Shown here: piece after piece, positions 21,443 to 33,770 of the stretch
How positions within the stretch are numbered: the first letter of the stretch is position 1
Layout: every line of letters starts with the position of its first letter
Origin: Celoporthe dispersa
Taxonomy: Eukaryota > Ascomycota > Sordariomycetes > Diaporthales > Cryphonectriaceae
Direction: 5' to 3'
NCBI GenBank assembly: GCA_016584495.1
Contig: WAID01000005.1
Coordinates: forward strand, 1 to 64,000
DNA: 64,000 bases
Notes under the pieces: generated by a model
Told to the model about the DNA's origin: nothing
Databases searched by the model: none
Seen by the model: the letters and a program-made list of their open reading frames with translations, nothing else
Program-made: the position numbers and the translations under genes

Positions 21443-24392
21443 TCACGTCTGATCAGCTGGCCCACACGCAATCCATTTATTGATCGACCTCGCCCATCCG
21501 ACAATAGTATCATCCAGAACAGCAAAAGGAGCCTTCTGTATAGTACAACCGCCCCTACTTTTCTTTCTAAAATCCAAAATCTGGCCAATTACTCCACGTA
21601 GGCAGGAAGTCGAACCCCGCACCGTCCTCCCACCCAAATCCTCCTCCCCAGCCCCGCCTGCCGCATTGCCTCCACCCCAGCCCGGGGCATAACCATTATC
21701 AAACTCGCCGCCAGCGCGGTTCAGTGCCTCGATGATCTGGTCCCCGCTCATCGAGCTGAACGGGAATAAATCGGCTGGGTTGGCGGCCGGCCAGGCTGGC
21801 GTGCCCGTGTCGTAGGCGTTTATCGGCGCAGCAGGCGGTGGCGGGATCGCGAAGCCGCCGTTGAGCCCGCCCGGGAGTGCGTTTGCAGCCTTCCGGGACG
21901 TGTCAGCGAAGGACGTAGGCTGCCTCGCCGCCTCCCCATACACCTGTCCCTGCTGCATGGCCCTGGGTGTGCCCATCCCCTGTCTCGATAGCATGCCTGT
22001 CCCGGCCGCTGTCTTCTTGACTATGCTCCGTAGATACTTGGCGTAAAGACCGCAGGTACTGTTCCGATGTCGCGTGACATTCCCGATCTTCTCGAGCACG
22101 TCGGCCGTCTCCTCGATCAGCGTGCGCACGGACGGTGCCAGCGCCGCGCTGCTGCTGTTCGTGTTTGCATTCCCAATGTTGGCGATCTGCGTGCTGAGGC
22201 GGAGTGCGAAGCAGGCGGCAAATGACACCATGATGGCCGTGTTGTTGGGCATGGAGTAGAGCTGCTTCTCGCCCTGCACGGCGGCCCGCATCACATTCAG
22301 CGCCGCGGACAGACTGGCGGTACGGAAGAAGTGCCGCACTTCAAGCGGGGCGGTAGGATGATTTATGACGAGACTGTAGATAGAGAGACGTGTATGCGTC
22401 ACCAGGATCTCGACATAGGGTGGTAGGCGATTTTCTAGGCACGGTCAGGGTGACGTTACGGCGAGAGAAAAGGAATGGGAATAAACTCACGGAGCCCCTG
22501 CCCTATAGTCTGGCCCCACTCGAGGTACCAATGTTCAAAAACTTATCCACCGTGCTCTGGATTCTGCGACGGGGTTAGTGACAGTCTGCATACCAGGCAG
22601 GGTCCACAACACGAGGCCACTCACGACTGCGCGATCAGGGACCCATCCGACAAATTCTCTCTCGAGCCGTCACATAGAGAGCGGATCGAATCAAAGAGGG
22701 GATCCAGGTCCCTCCGCAGCACCGCCATCGAGACCAGCGCGCCGTCCATGCTGTCAGCGATGTCTGATATATGCCACCTGTCACATCTCCTGATCAGGGG
22801 TTATGGGGACGGTATAGGGCCGCCCACGTGCCAGACACATGCCCCGCTCAAGGACGAACAGGGCAAGCCAGCATCTCTCCCGGCGCCGTACGAGCCTCCT
22901 CCCCAGCTCCGAGTTCGGGTCGACATCCTTGAACCCACCAGATCTCAGTGCGGATTCGGGATCTATACAGTCCTGTCTCGTCAGCTGCCCAGCCGCCCCG
23001 TTCCTGAAAGCCTCCGCAGACATGGAGATCTTGGGCATCTCAAGGTCAATGGCGATGGTGGTTGCCATGGAGATATACCAACACGTCTCGTCATCGGTGC
23101 TGTGCACTCCAGGGCCCATCCACGGCACATTGACCATGAATGCGAGGACGATCTCCGTCGAACGGTGTCTCAGCTCAGTGACCTTTCCTGCGAGGAACTT
23201 GCAGTGCTTCGAGAGGCGTTTCGAGAGCGCGGCGGCTGACTCGATGAAGAGCGCTGAGGCGGCCATGACGGAGGTGAAGAGGAAAGCAGAGCGGGCGCGC
23301 GTCCATGGGACCGTGTACAGAGCTGGATCGAGGCCCCAGCGGGTGTGTGCGAGATTCTTGTGAAAGCTAGACCTCATGTCAGCAGCATTACAGGGTCGTT
23401 GAGACTCCAGGGACAGCCTTACAAGTCGAACAGCATCTCAGCCTCCTCCTCTGTCACCAGGCCTAGGTCGATGGGATCATAATCCTCGCCCTGGTCCACA
23501 TTGAAATGCGTGGTCCCGAAGAAGGCCTCCACCTGTCTCATCTGGGGTCGAGCTCCTCCGCGGTGCTGTTCGCGGGCGGATGGGACGTGGCGGTGACCGG
23601 CGACTGACCGTGGCTCGACTCGGGTGACAGATGCAGATTTGACGCCCGCGCCAGCAGCTGCAGCGGATTCTCGGCATCGTCTACGGCAAGACGCTCCTCT
23701 GGTTGGACGTGTCTCTGTGAGATGATGGACTCGCGGCGGCCCATGCTTTCCTTTCTGGATCGTGGGCTCTCCTCCTCGTCGGACGAGGAGTCCATAGGCT
23801 CACTCGAGCCGGCGGTCATCAGGCGTGGCCTCTTATTGCTTCCGTCTACCGGCCCGTTGAGCCGGGACTCCTGCCCAGCAGCCAGCATAGACTTGAGCTC
23901 GGAGATGGCCTTGTTGGCATCAGTGCCTTGGACACCGGGGCCTGCCCTCTTGAGGGCCTCCTCGACCTGGAAGAGGGCCTTCTCGAGACCCTTACGCTTG
24001 CTATTCGAGGTCAGCGACATACGTCCCGGCAGGTCATGCAGCTAGTTAGGCGAGAGAGAGAAGGGAGGGGGAGGTCAGGTCCCACTTCTTGACGCCCTTC
24101 CGCCTCCCGACGTTAAAGGTCGGACGGATGCAATCTCCACCGGTCTGGGCACACCGTCGACAGCGGGCGGGATCAGCGCCCTTCTCACAGCGGACCTTGC
24201 TCTTCCGACATGCCAGGCATGCGGCGACCTTGGAGGCGCGATGTTCTGCGATGGGCGATGTGGTGTTGATGCTACCATTCTGGCTGTTCTGGGGCTGGCG
24301 ATCTCCAGGGTGAGGTCGGGGTGCGGGCCGGTGCCGTTCATGGACGGGTCCTGCTTGACGGTGACCGAGTCACCTATACCGTGAGGATCCAT
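21443..24392 (-). CDS. Zn2Cys6 transcription factor with fungal-specific TF domain
   Basis: Nuclear Gal4-type regulator; target genes unknown. The ATG at 24392 starts MDPHGIGDSVTVKQDPS. The binuclear cluster reads CLACRKSKVRCEKG...CRRCAQTGGDC, with all six cysteines spaced 2-6-8-2-6, and is followed by the basic linker GRRKGVK. Exons approximately: 24392-24086, 24000-23423, 23366-22785, 22750-22625, 22563-22491 and 22434 onward. The linker intron rejoins as GVK|NKRKGLEKALFQVEEA, a coiled-coil-like dimerisation helix. The middle region (RTRWGLDPALYTV-like start, ARGRPYTVPITP) is the fungal-specific TF domain. The C-terminal part includes a Gly/Ala/Pro-rich stretch; the exact stop (21443) is uncertain. 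Two breaks, each one base short: G runs at 24291-24294 and 23544-23547 (C runs on the coding strand). Confidence 0.85.
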
Positions 24393-24595
24393 CGGGTGTG
24401 GAGCTGTGACCAGCTGGCCGGGCCACAGCTCTGAAGGGTTTGTTCGGGTCTGACAATAACTGACGAGGTAATCACTGTTAGGATGAGATGATGTGGTCCC
24501 TAGATGAGACGATTTGTAAGGCCTGTGGCAGCGGACGACGTCTGCGCACCAGGCCGAGGAGTCGGTGAGCAAGGAGGAGCACAGCAGGATCGGTA

Positions 24596-24631
<36 letters not shown>

Positions 24632-26512
24632 ATGTGTGTATGTGTGTGTGCGGGTGTCGATTTCAGCCTCGGTCCGTAAGGCTATGACTGCTCGACAGGA
24701 CCTCGCGTGAGATGGATGAGACGTGTCAACCCGAGACGTCCTCCCGGGTGCTCACTGCGGTGTAGAGAGCGCGCGCTCATCTGAGGTCGGCCAACTGTGA
24801 CCTGCAGAGTGTGGGAAACGGTTCGGCAGTCGTGGCTCGGATTTGCGAAGACCGTCCGCATGGGGACTAGGCGGGCAGGCCTGAGCAGAGGGAAGGCGGG
24901 CGGGCGGTAGGTATGTCGCTCAAGGGCCCTCTTCAAGTCCAGATATCCGAGGGTAGCGCTCTGTAGCGCAGCCGGTCTTTCAGTGCAGGGAGACAGACAT
25001 ATACACACAGGCAAGTGAGATCGTGAGGTCGTAAGCGTGTGCTATGTCGACAGTTTGTGTGTGTTGGTGTATGTATGCGTGTCGTTTGTGTGTGTGTGTG
25101 TGTAGGTGTGTGTGTGGGTGTACGTGTTCGAGTCTGTGTTCTGGCTGGCCCTATTCACCAGATATTGTTGAGTGCTTGTCCTCAGCAGTGTTAGGTGGAG
25201 CCAAAGACCTGGATCCCAGTCAAAACGAGTACGGGCATCCTGGAGACGAGCCTCGAGGGTGTATGCGCACCCAGGTCGGGTGGTGGGAAAAGCTTGCAGA
25301 GGGCGCTGAGGTTCGTGGTTGAAGTGTGGAGGTGCAGCCAAGCTCGTCGGCCCTTGAAGTTCAGCTTCCAAAGGGGTCCAGGTCCAGATCCAGATCCAGA
25401 CCCATCTCCGCCTCTCTTCTCTATGTGCTGGTTGGGACGACGGGGTTCAAGCTTGTGGGGATGACGAGAGACAGAGAGATGGGAACTTGGCGATGACGAT
25501 GGCACGTGGACGGCAGAGAGGGATGGATGGAGACGCGGAGACGACGACAACCACCCACCACAAGGAGGGGGCGCCTTCTCACTGGGGGACCCCGCTCAGG
25601 GGAAGAGGTTCTACCCTGGAGCGGAGAAAGATCCAATACCGATCCAGCCTAGACGGTAGAGCTGCAGCGAATCAAGAGAGCTCATCTAACTAAGAATAGT
25701 TTAGCATAAGTTCAGGCTCCCACCCCGGCCGCTGCATGACCTCCCCGGATTTGCGCATTACAGGGGTCATGGGGGCTGCCAGGGCGTTCATGCAGCCCCT
25801 GACCAGCCCCTCTGGGTGCCCTTGGTCCCTTCTGAATCCCCTATAACAACAGTAGATAATCGCTGAACACCACAAGCGAAAAGCGCTAGGCATGCCTCGA
25901 CGGCCCCTGCCCGCTCTCACGGCATGCCTCAAATTTGGACCCTTCAAAAATAAAACTCCAAAAGTTCCGATTTGATTGACTACTGCTTTTTTTCTTCTTT
26001 TTCAGGACAACATGTTTCTCTCAGGCTTGCTAGAATCATGTCCCATTCAGAGGTTGGTCTGTGGAAATCATGTGATTGGTTAACATCCAGCTGTACAGCA
26101 GCAGTCCACGCCGCCATCGCTGCCATATACGAGATGGTCAGGAGAGCACCGAACTCAACCTCCCCCTTCTCCCTTTTTACCCTCCCTCCATTCTTTCCTC
26201 AGAAGGTGAAAAATCAAGGATAAGCAGGTCAACATGGAACAAGCAGCAGGAGTGGTTGAGACCAATGATAGCCTGCAAACGACTTGGCCATCCTGACTAC
26301 CCTGCAGCCATGCGGCGAACCTTAGTCAACAACGCTCGCCCTCAAGACCTGCATGCTGCCTGCACCAGCTCTCCTCTGCGAAAGATATTCGGATTTCTCA
26401 TCATGGGCGACGTCATGCCCCTCAATCCTCGTCACGCCTCCTGTCAGGTCGGTCAGCGGGTCAGCCTGCAATGATCTGGCCCTCGGCACATGACACCGGG
26501 GCTACATACGCA
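24393..26512. other. intergenic region with GT microsatellites
   Basis: Upstream of the first Zn2Cys6 gene. TG repeats at about 24597-24652 and 25083-25124 would sit in its promoter or 5' UTR. No ORF with domain-like content; the 25690-25947 minus ORF is not supported. Confidence 0.45.
24597..24652. repeat. interrupted (TG)n microsatellite
   Basis: About 16 TG units, then a short interruption and further TG-rich sequence. It lies about 200 bases upstream of the Zn2Cys6 ATG. Confidence 0.85.
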
Positions 26513-27080
26513 TCAGCCTCGAGGCTCCTCGTCTTTGCCGTGCGCAAGCCACCCGCTCAGCTCGTGGAGCTCCTCGTCGGGACCATCGGCGAGGACATAG
26601 CTGTCTTCCTCGTACCACTCGTATGCCTCGTCGAGCAGGGCATCGAGTTCTTCCTCCTCCCGTCTCTGCGCAAAGTAGGCCAGCTCCAGGCGGCGGTCCT
26701 GTTGCTGCCACTGCCCGTCGCCCGTGTCGCCTGCTCGTGCTCCTCCTTTGGGGTCGGGCTCGGTAGTATAATCCTCATCGCCGCTCTCCGTGTCTCCTTC
26801 AGAGTCTGCGTCCTCTGGCTCGGCTGCGTACTGGTCATCACCGCCTGGTGCAGGCTGCTGCTCGGCGGGCCTGCTGCCGGAGGAGAAACTCTTGAGCTCG
26901 CTAGGCTGGGCCTCCCTGGAGAAGTGGACAAGTTCTGCGTCGTAGGCGGGCATCTTCACGCTCTCGGGAGTCCAGCTGGTCCGTGAGGATGAAGGTGTGA
27001 TGTGGCCCCCGGTGCTCCCCTCGCTGGTGGCCGCATTTGGGGGAGCCGTAGGGCTTGTGAGACAAAGACTTGGTGGACAT
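26513..27080 (-). CDS. small acidic hypothetical protein
   Basis: Unrecognised acidic protein of about 190 residues. The ATG at 27080 gives MSTKSLSHKPYGSPKCGHQ and a HHTFILTDQLD segment. One base is apparently missing near 26972, after which MPAYDAELVHFSREAQPSEL begins in the next frame. The body is rich in E, D, G and Q (a run such as EPEDADSEGDTESGDEDY) and has a possible helix at RRLELAYFAQRREEEELDAL. The stop follows DEEPRG at 26513-26515. The antisense ORF at 26471-26986 is a hydrophobic shadow of this acidic sequence. It could be a disordered nuclear or regulatory protein; no function can be assigned. Confidence 0.45.
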
Positions 27081-28443
27081 GGTCCTACTCGAGCTACTGC
27101 TAAAGGGGGCGGCCGGTAGTAGTCACAAAGTACATGTCACAAGTATATGCGCTCAATATGTCTTGGTCTAGGCCGGAACGCTCCGACAATCTGCCTCTTG
27201 CAAGCGGGCGCAGCCATCCGCGAAGAATGCGACGAGGTTACCTCGCCAAGGTTACCTCGCCAAACATCATGGCGCTGCTACCCTGCTCTGTTGGGCAAAA
27301 GGGCTTCAGCCCCCAACTCTCGTCTGGTTTCATTCGCGAGCCATCTTGCCGTGGTGTGTACCATCAGGCCGCGTGCATCTGACCGCAGCGGAATCTGGGC
27401 CGTTTTGTTGGATGGCTATACACCCAACCAGCCACCCGGCTCCAACACCGAGGTGCCTCGCGCGGAGGGTGGTGAGGGTTGAGTATCATGCAGTTGTCAT
27501 GACGATCCAGAGTGTGGGGTCTGTCCTGCTGATGACCTGAGGGCGCCGTCTTGAGCGCTGGTCAGCGTGTCGTGCTGCAGAAGTCCATACAGGAAGTACG
27601 CACTATCCCATTAGTAGGCAAAGCATAGAAAGTCTTTCCCTCCCTCCCCCCACCCTGCGGCCCTCTCCTGGGGGCCACATTTTTATTCTGTGCTACTGCA
27701 GTGGGTTCGCTGGATGGATAACCATATGATTATCAGAGACAGAGACCAGCATGACGGGCGAGAGCCTGGTCTGGCCATACAGATCTGGATAATCCTGACG
27801 AGGCCCTCTCAGCGATGACCAGGTCGGACATTGAGGATCTTCACACACATACACACACACACACACACACGAGTAATGAATGCCCTCATCAACTGGGGCC
27901 GTCTAGGTACAATTACAAATAGGCGGGCCTGGCACAGCTTGTATAGTTGCCCACAAGAACAGTCCCATAGCGCAACACTCCACCTGCCTGTTATACATTG
28001 CCGAGGGATGCGCACGGAGGTGTAAGCAAAATTTAACGATGCCCGCGAAGGATTGATGAGGCTCCTCCGGCCCCAGTTCTTTGACGCTACAAGGTGCGCG
28101 CACTTCTGCGGAATATAGCCAGCAAAAGGATCCGACCCCAGCCCTAAGAATCTTGATACCCTTTCTGGCATGATGGATGACGTTAATTTTCACTGCCAAA
28201 AAAAAAAAAAGTATATGGTGATATATATCTCATTATCTTCTCGTAGTTATTATACATGAGCAAAGCTAGCCTCTCTCTAGAGCAACCAGAAGCCCACTTC
28301 TACGCCCTGTTTTTTTCTTTTCTTTCTTTCTCTATCTTGTTTAATTACAACACAAGTCTACAGATCTTTCTTCTTGATCGCGTGCCCACCCGTCGCTCCC
28401 CCCTTTTTTTTGGTTTTCTTAATGAAGCGAGGACACGGAAAAG
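27081..28443. other. intergenic region, no gene seen
   Basis: Contains a short tandem and palindromic element at about 27232-27263 (GGTTACCTCGCCAA twice, with CGAGGT-T-ACCTCG inside) and an AC microsatellite at about 27843-27871. A pyrimidine-rich stretch before 28444 is the likely promoter and 5' UTR of the next gene. Confidence 0.45.
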
Positions 28444-29330
28444 ATGGCGGCGCGTGAGAGACCAGACCCGAGAGCAGCCTACCCATCCCGCAGCTCAATA
28501 CACGCCGAGGGCGTCCTCGCTCCGGATGTCCTCGTGCTCAACGGACAGGTCATCACATCCGAGACGGCATCAGATTTACCTCTGTACGTCCTCAGCCACC
28601 CCGTCACCACCACCCACCCGCCGCCACGCAAACCCGGTGGCACGGGCGACATCACCCTCACGCGGACCACCTCTCCGCCCCAGCCGCTCTTCTATCTCAC
28701 GCGCCAGTCCGGACAGGCAGCGTCTCTTCCCCACCGGGCACCACGGCAGAAACAATGCCGCCCCACCACTACCACCACCACCACCATCTTACTATCTCAC
28801 CGCCCTGTCTGCATCGCTGCTGGGCAACATCTACCTGGAGACCCCACCACCACAACCACAGACACCACTACCACGACCATCCTCCTCCTCCTCCTGCTCC
28901 TCCTGGTCCCCCTTATCGTCCTCATCACCCCGCCCCCGGCATCCCTAAGCGCACACCTGCACCCAGGCAGGACAGCCGCAGACGCCAGTCCTGGGGCCCC
29001 CACCGCCCCTCCCGACCCCAACCCCGTCTTCTTCGCCTGGATGCGCACCCGGTGGCTGAGCTGCGACGAGTACAACTACCTGGACGCCAACGGGAAGCAG
29101 CTCGCGTGCGAAGAAGCCGCCGCGGGAGACGGCACCTGGCGTCTGGTCGTCACGAGGGCCCTCCCAGGGCGCTGCGGGACTGCCTGGTTGCCATGTGGTG
29201 TCTCCGGGTCTGGATGGGCGTCTGTGAGGGCTGGGGAGGCGGCGGGAGCGGAGGTGGCGAGCAGCAGCGGGGTGGCAGGACTGGCCAGGTGCCGGGGGAC
29301 GTGACGCTTGCCTACAGGCATCAGCACTGA
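28444..29330 (+). CDS. hypothetical protein, possibly tubby-C-terminal-like
   Basis: Protein of an uncharacterised fungal family that I tentatively connect with tubby C-terminal-like (LURP/scramblase-like) folds. The ATG at 28444 gives MAARERPDPRAAYPSRSS, and a PLYVLSHPV segment resembles the family start. The C-terminal block VFFAWMRTRWLSCDEYNYLD, GKQLACEEA and WRLVVTRALPG, then (next frame) ALRDCLVAMWCLRVWMGV, is the most family-like part. The middle is proline-, serine- and threonine-rich, from CCA and TCC triplet repeats at about 28758-28890. The reading frame must shift at least three times (about 28715, 28880-28940 and 29165). The stop is near 29330 after YRHQH. The exact positions of the shifts in the triplet-rich middle cannot be fixed by eye. 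Confidence 0.45.
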
Positions 29331-30989
29331 AGAGGCAGCCCAGCGCTGTGAGTCTCTCCCGTGATGAGAATCGAGTCGGGATGGTTGCGCCCGCGAGGAC
29401 GAATCGCTCTTCTCCTGCTGGGAGGTATGGGTCATACGATAATCTCTAGCTGATCTCAGTCTCCTTCTGGCTTGGAATATGGTGAAGGGCGTTGGAAGAG
29501 GGACTGGAGATCCCACACAGGAAGTCCTGAACACAACGAGAACGCTCACCCTTTACCTACAAACTTAACACAAGGGAGGCCAGCGCGTGCTAGGTCCAGA
29601 AGTACTCTTGGGACTGTCCTGCGCCTTCGTCGCTCATCCTGTCAAGACCCACTAGAAGATTTTCGGGAGGAAAATACGGAGGACAGCTGGAAAGAGATAA
29701 CTACCGGCTTGAGAAGTCCTTCATCGGAAACCCCTTGGCGATTCGGGCCGAGCATGTATTATACCTCCGCATATCTTTCATGGGTTTGTCAGCAAATCCG
29801 CAGGGCTTCTGAAATGTGCTTGTGCTGATGGCTATGAGATTCCAGGTCGTCTTGCCTGTTCAGTCCTCAGGCTCGGCCCGAATACTACTCACAAACTTCG
29901 AGAGGTGGTGGTATCTGTGGGGAGGGGAGGGAATCCCCAGCCTGGCCTGGTATTATGAGCAAATAAGATTCTAGAGCTGCGGGGAATAATTAATATCTTG
30001 TTGCCAGCACTTGGGGTTCTCTCGCAGAGCCAATCACTACAACCTCGAAGACGAGAAGTGAGGAATTGATAATTTACTCAAGTACTTAACTATTCTCTTT
30101 GTCTAGTGAACCGACGACACATTGCCTCCCAACGGAAAGACGTTACATTTAAAGGGTGTTTGTCGCCTATTTGACTTTTGTGTTGCTTTTCCTCCAATCA
30201 AATACTGCTCCGTAGTTGTAACATGATGGTTGACCATCAATTAACTAATATCTTCTCTAGCTTCCACTTCTGTGTTGTCTGTATGAGTATCACGCCGACG
30301 CGTAATCACGACAATCAACTCGAAACCTCATCTGCGGTGTACCTCATGTCACATGCTCTCCGAGTGAGGTGTCATGACGAAACGACACTTCTTCCAGGGG
30401 TAAATCCATGATGCATCGATATCAGCAGAAACCAATGCCCACCCTTCTCTCCTTGACGCCGTCTGTCGCATGCATCTGCCAAGTTGTCCTAGGGGCGGTG
30501 ATGAGAAGCACACAGCTCACCAAGATGCACTACTATGCACCCTACTCAGGTCTAGAATCAACACTATGTACGCTTAGGGGCCGCTCAATTCACATGTGCA
30601 AAGTGCGCGCCAGATCACCTCTGGACGGTTCCAATCCTCTATGGGCGATCAGTGGGAGCGGAGGACTTCTAGCAGTAAGTCGGTCGCAGGTTAGCTCGGC
30701 AGGTGCACACATGTGCTTGTGTTAAACCAGTAGTGCAGAGAATTAGTCCCAGAGTATGAATATCACATGCCGCAAGAGAATTGTTCCCAAAAGCCAATAC
30801 GTAGAACCGGCGATAGGTGGGAGATTATAAATATTCGCCTCTCCTCTCAACATTCCAAGACCTGTGTCCCTGGTTCCCTCCTTCTTTTCATCCTTCAATA
30901 CAATCTTCTCAGCCACCTCTCTCGGGACAGTAATTGTCCCCCTCTTTACAATACCACCCGCCCCCGATTCCTCCACAGCCTCGAACAAC
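29331..30989. other. intergenic region, no gene seen
   Basis: About 1.66 kb with no supported gene. ORFs at 29472-29828, 30178-30411 and 30408-30725 have no domain-like content. The last 200 bases are a C/T-rich, probably transcribed, leader of the 30990 gene. Confidence 0.45.
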
Positions 30990-33225
30990 ATGAGGTTCAT
31001 CTCTTTCGCCTCCCTGCCGCTTGCTCTAATGGCCCTCCTGGCCACCATAGTAAGCGTCCTTGCGGGATCGGGCATCACCGAGGATGCCCTGACAGGCTGC
31101 ACCTCGGGCGTGCTGCTATGTGCGGTGGGAAAGGCCTCCTGGGGGCCTTTTGAGGTGTGCGGGCCGATCATCGCGAATAATGACGCCCCTGGCGTCCTGG
31201 CTGGTAGTGCTCCTCCTGTCGCCATGGTAGATGTCGGGTGGGGCCAGGGATGGCCGTGGTGGTGACAAGCACGACAAGCACAGCCAGCCACTCATCTGGC
31301 GCGTTGTTGAGAACTGGCACGTGTGCTCCAGGGAAGTTCATGGCGACCATCACTCAGACGATGCACCTGCGTGAAGATCAGAGAACGAGGGCCGGGCTGA
31401 GCAGTTCTTCTTCTGGCTCTGCTGAAAGCACCGTGGCCAGCAACTATACTCGCACCATCACTGTGAAGGCCTCCAAGGTCGGCAGCGATGGAAGCATCCC
31501 AGTGACGGTGGGTGTAGAATGCGAGGGCCTTTGTTATTCCTCGTCCTCCGCTCCCTCTCGTTCTTGGTCACCAACGGCCCTGAGCACAGTCAGGACTTCA
31601 TCGCTCCGGAGCACCGCCGCAGAGCCTTCTTCTTTGAGCTCCTCCTCGGCACCCTCAACGGCCCTACAGTTGAGTCCGTCGGGACGCTCTTCCTCGACTC
31701 AGTCTTCTTTCTCTTACTCTTCTTCTTCTTCAACCTACGTGGCGACCCGCAGATCGTCGAGTCCGCCGAGGTCGTCGTCTTCGTCTTCATCGTGTCCTCG
31801 TCCTTCCAAATCGCCGTGGCCGCCTAGACCGTCGAGCCCGTCACAGTCGCCGGACAGGACTAAGGCGCCACCTCCTGGCACGCCGGGGTCCCCACCAGGA
31901 AGCCGTCGGCCTCGCCGCTTCCGAAGAAGCCTGAATCTTCTGTGAAGACCGTAAGTTTTCTTTGAGGAAGCCTCTTTCTCGTTAAGTTTTTTTTTTTGGC
32001 AATATGTACAGAGCCTCAAGTACTAAAGTATCATAACTCAGGTCGTCCCACCTGGCGCAACCCACCTGCCACACTACTCGGAGAAAGTAGGCCTGGCCGT
32101 CGGCCTCGGAGTAGGAGGAGGTACCCTGGGCGCCGCAGCAATAGGTTATGTCGTGCACAATAACAATGACATCCTCGTGCGCAAGCTAGCGGAGCGCATC
32201 ATCAACTCATCTCCCTCGAGCGGTGGCGGCACTCCTGTTGGGCCCGAGGCGGGATACGAGGCGGGCATCGGCTCGACAACCAGGGAGATCTGGAAGGGCA
32301 TCGAGAACCTTCTTCCCGACCCCAAGAGCAACAAGCTCCCTGGCCGACGAACCCGGCCGAGACGAGCAGGCTGATCGCCTGGTTCCAGGGCCTGTCGCGC
32401 GTGACCAACGCTGCTGCTCGCGCCCAGGGAAAGGTTGTCGCGCCCGCGCCGCCCGCTGTGCCGCCTGATGCGCCGCCTGGGATTCCTGGGCTGGACACGA
32501 CGCCTGGGAGCGTGTGGCGCTCTGAATCGGCCGTGGCAGACTTTGCGTTTGAGGGACCGCCTGGGGATCCGAGGTATCTCACGCTCCGACCTGGAGACAA
32601 GCTTACCAGGGTGAAGTACGTGAGGGACGGCTGGCTGGAGGGCGAGAGTCATCCCGCGCTCAAGGCCAGGGGCTGGTTCCCCGAGACCTGCGTCTCGCCC
32701 AGCACGACGGGCGAAGGGGAGCTGCCCAAGGACCTCTCGTCCGGGGAAGATGGTCTGAAAGACAACGTCGGCCCCCTGGGGATTAGGGAATGGGCGATGC
32801 GCGATGTGGCTCGTAAGAGACTGGCTGGGCTGACAGGTCCGACGGCGCAGCCTGGCGAGACGCTCAAGAGGGCCATGCAGGATGAGCACACCCGGGCCAT
32901 GGACCACAAGGCGGTCCTGGGCCGGCAGAAGTTCTATGAGGAGCTGCTCAAGAACCCACCCACGGAGCCTGGAAGCGAGTACAAGCGGATCGTGGCGTGG
33001 AAGCAGATTCAGATCCTCGAGGAAGTCGCAAAGATCATCAGGGAGTTTGATGATGCTAACAAGGCACCGCAGCGGCCGCCTGCTCCAGGGCCGCCCGAGC
33101 AGCCTCAGAAGCCAGAGCCCAAGCCCAAGCCAAAGAAGTGTCGGCCTCGGTGGATCAAGTGCCCCAAGATCTTGCCTGTGTGCAGATTGCTACCACCGCC
33201 ATGTCCCAAGAGCCAAGACCTCTAA
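30990..33225 (+). CDS. signal-peptide, Ser-rich, TM and SH3-like protein (orphan)
   Basis: Putative single-pass membrane protein; function unknown. The ATG at 30990 starts a signal peptide (MRFISFASLPLALMALLATI) followed by a cysteine-containing segment (TGCTSGVLLCAVGKASWG). After a break near 31245 come MATITQTMHLREDQRTRAGL and a long Ser-rich tract to about 31900. An intron at 31951-32041 (GTAAGT...CAG) leads to VVPPGATHLPHYSEKV and a Gly-zipper-like membrane segment (VGLAVGLGVGGGTLGAAAIG). After a break near 32345, the C-terminal part has VADFAFEGPPGDPRYLTLRP, an LTRVKYVRDGWLEG segment and ARGWFPETCV, which match an SH3 ALYDY/W/GWFP pattern. A Pro/Lys tail ends at 33225. It could instead be two genes (30990-31265 and a downstream gene). 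The tail of the second exon is intact and long. Confidence 0.45.
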
Positions 33226-33770
33226 GCGTGCGGCGGTGGTGGCGATGGCGGTGGATGAAGGAGAGAATAGGTAATTGTTTGGCGGAGGGACGAGCGCGGG
33301 TGATGAGATAGATATGGTGTGATCAAGCTGTAAATTCCACTTGGAGTTCCTAGAAAGCCAGCTAACTATACCAGGCGTGATATAGTTGTCTGTAATACAT
33401 TCGATCCCTAGAAGATGTCAAAAGAGGCGATGGTACCAGATCTTGGAAATCAACAAAGGCGTGCTGAGGCTTTTCAGACAAACAAACTCTTGCCTAGATC
33501 ATAGCTGCTAGAATCTGCGGGGCAGAGCTCACTGACAGAAAGCTCAAAGTCTCTAAATCAGCAATCGACAACCCACCAACACGCGCCCTCCTTTGTTGCT
33601 TGACATATTCGACGCGTACCACCTCCTCCTTCCTTCCTTCCCTCCCTCTCTCTCTCCCAACCACAACCAAATCCATTCAATCTTGACTACCCGACGTCAC
33701 CGTTCCTTCCACTTATCTCCTCATCCTCAATTACATCATCAAATAACCACTGATTATCGAAAACTCCATC
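33226..33770. other. intergenic region
   Basis: Short gap between two plus-strand genes. A CTTCCTTCCTTCCCTCCCTC pyrimidine tract at about 33630-33656 precedes the next ATG by about 120 bases, typical of fungal promoters. No gene. Confidence 0.5.

Noticed and set aside
26471..26986. 171-codon hydrophobic plus-strand ORF
   Set aside because: It is the complement of a Glu/Asp-rich coding stretch on the minus strand, which automatically reads as Leu/Val-rich; no start context or partner exons.
30743..31291. 182-codon minus-strand ORF across the secreted N-terminus of the 30990 gene
   Set aside because: The plus strand has a proper signal peptide and downstream exon continuity, and the minus ORF lacks a recognisable domain. 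It remains a weak alternative.
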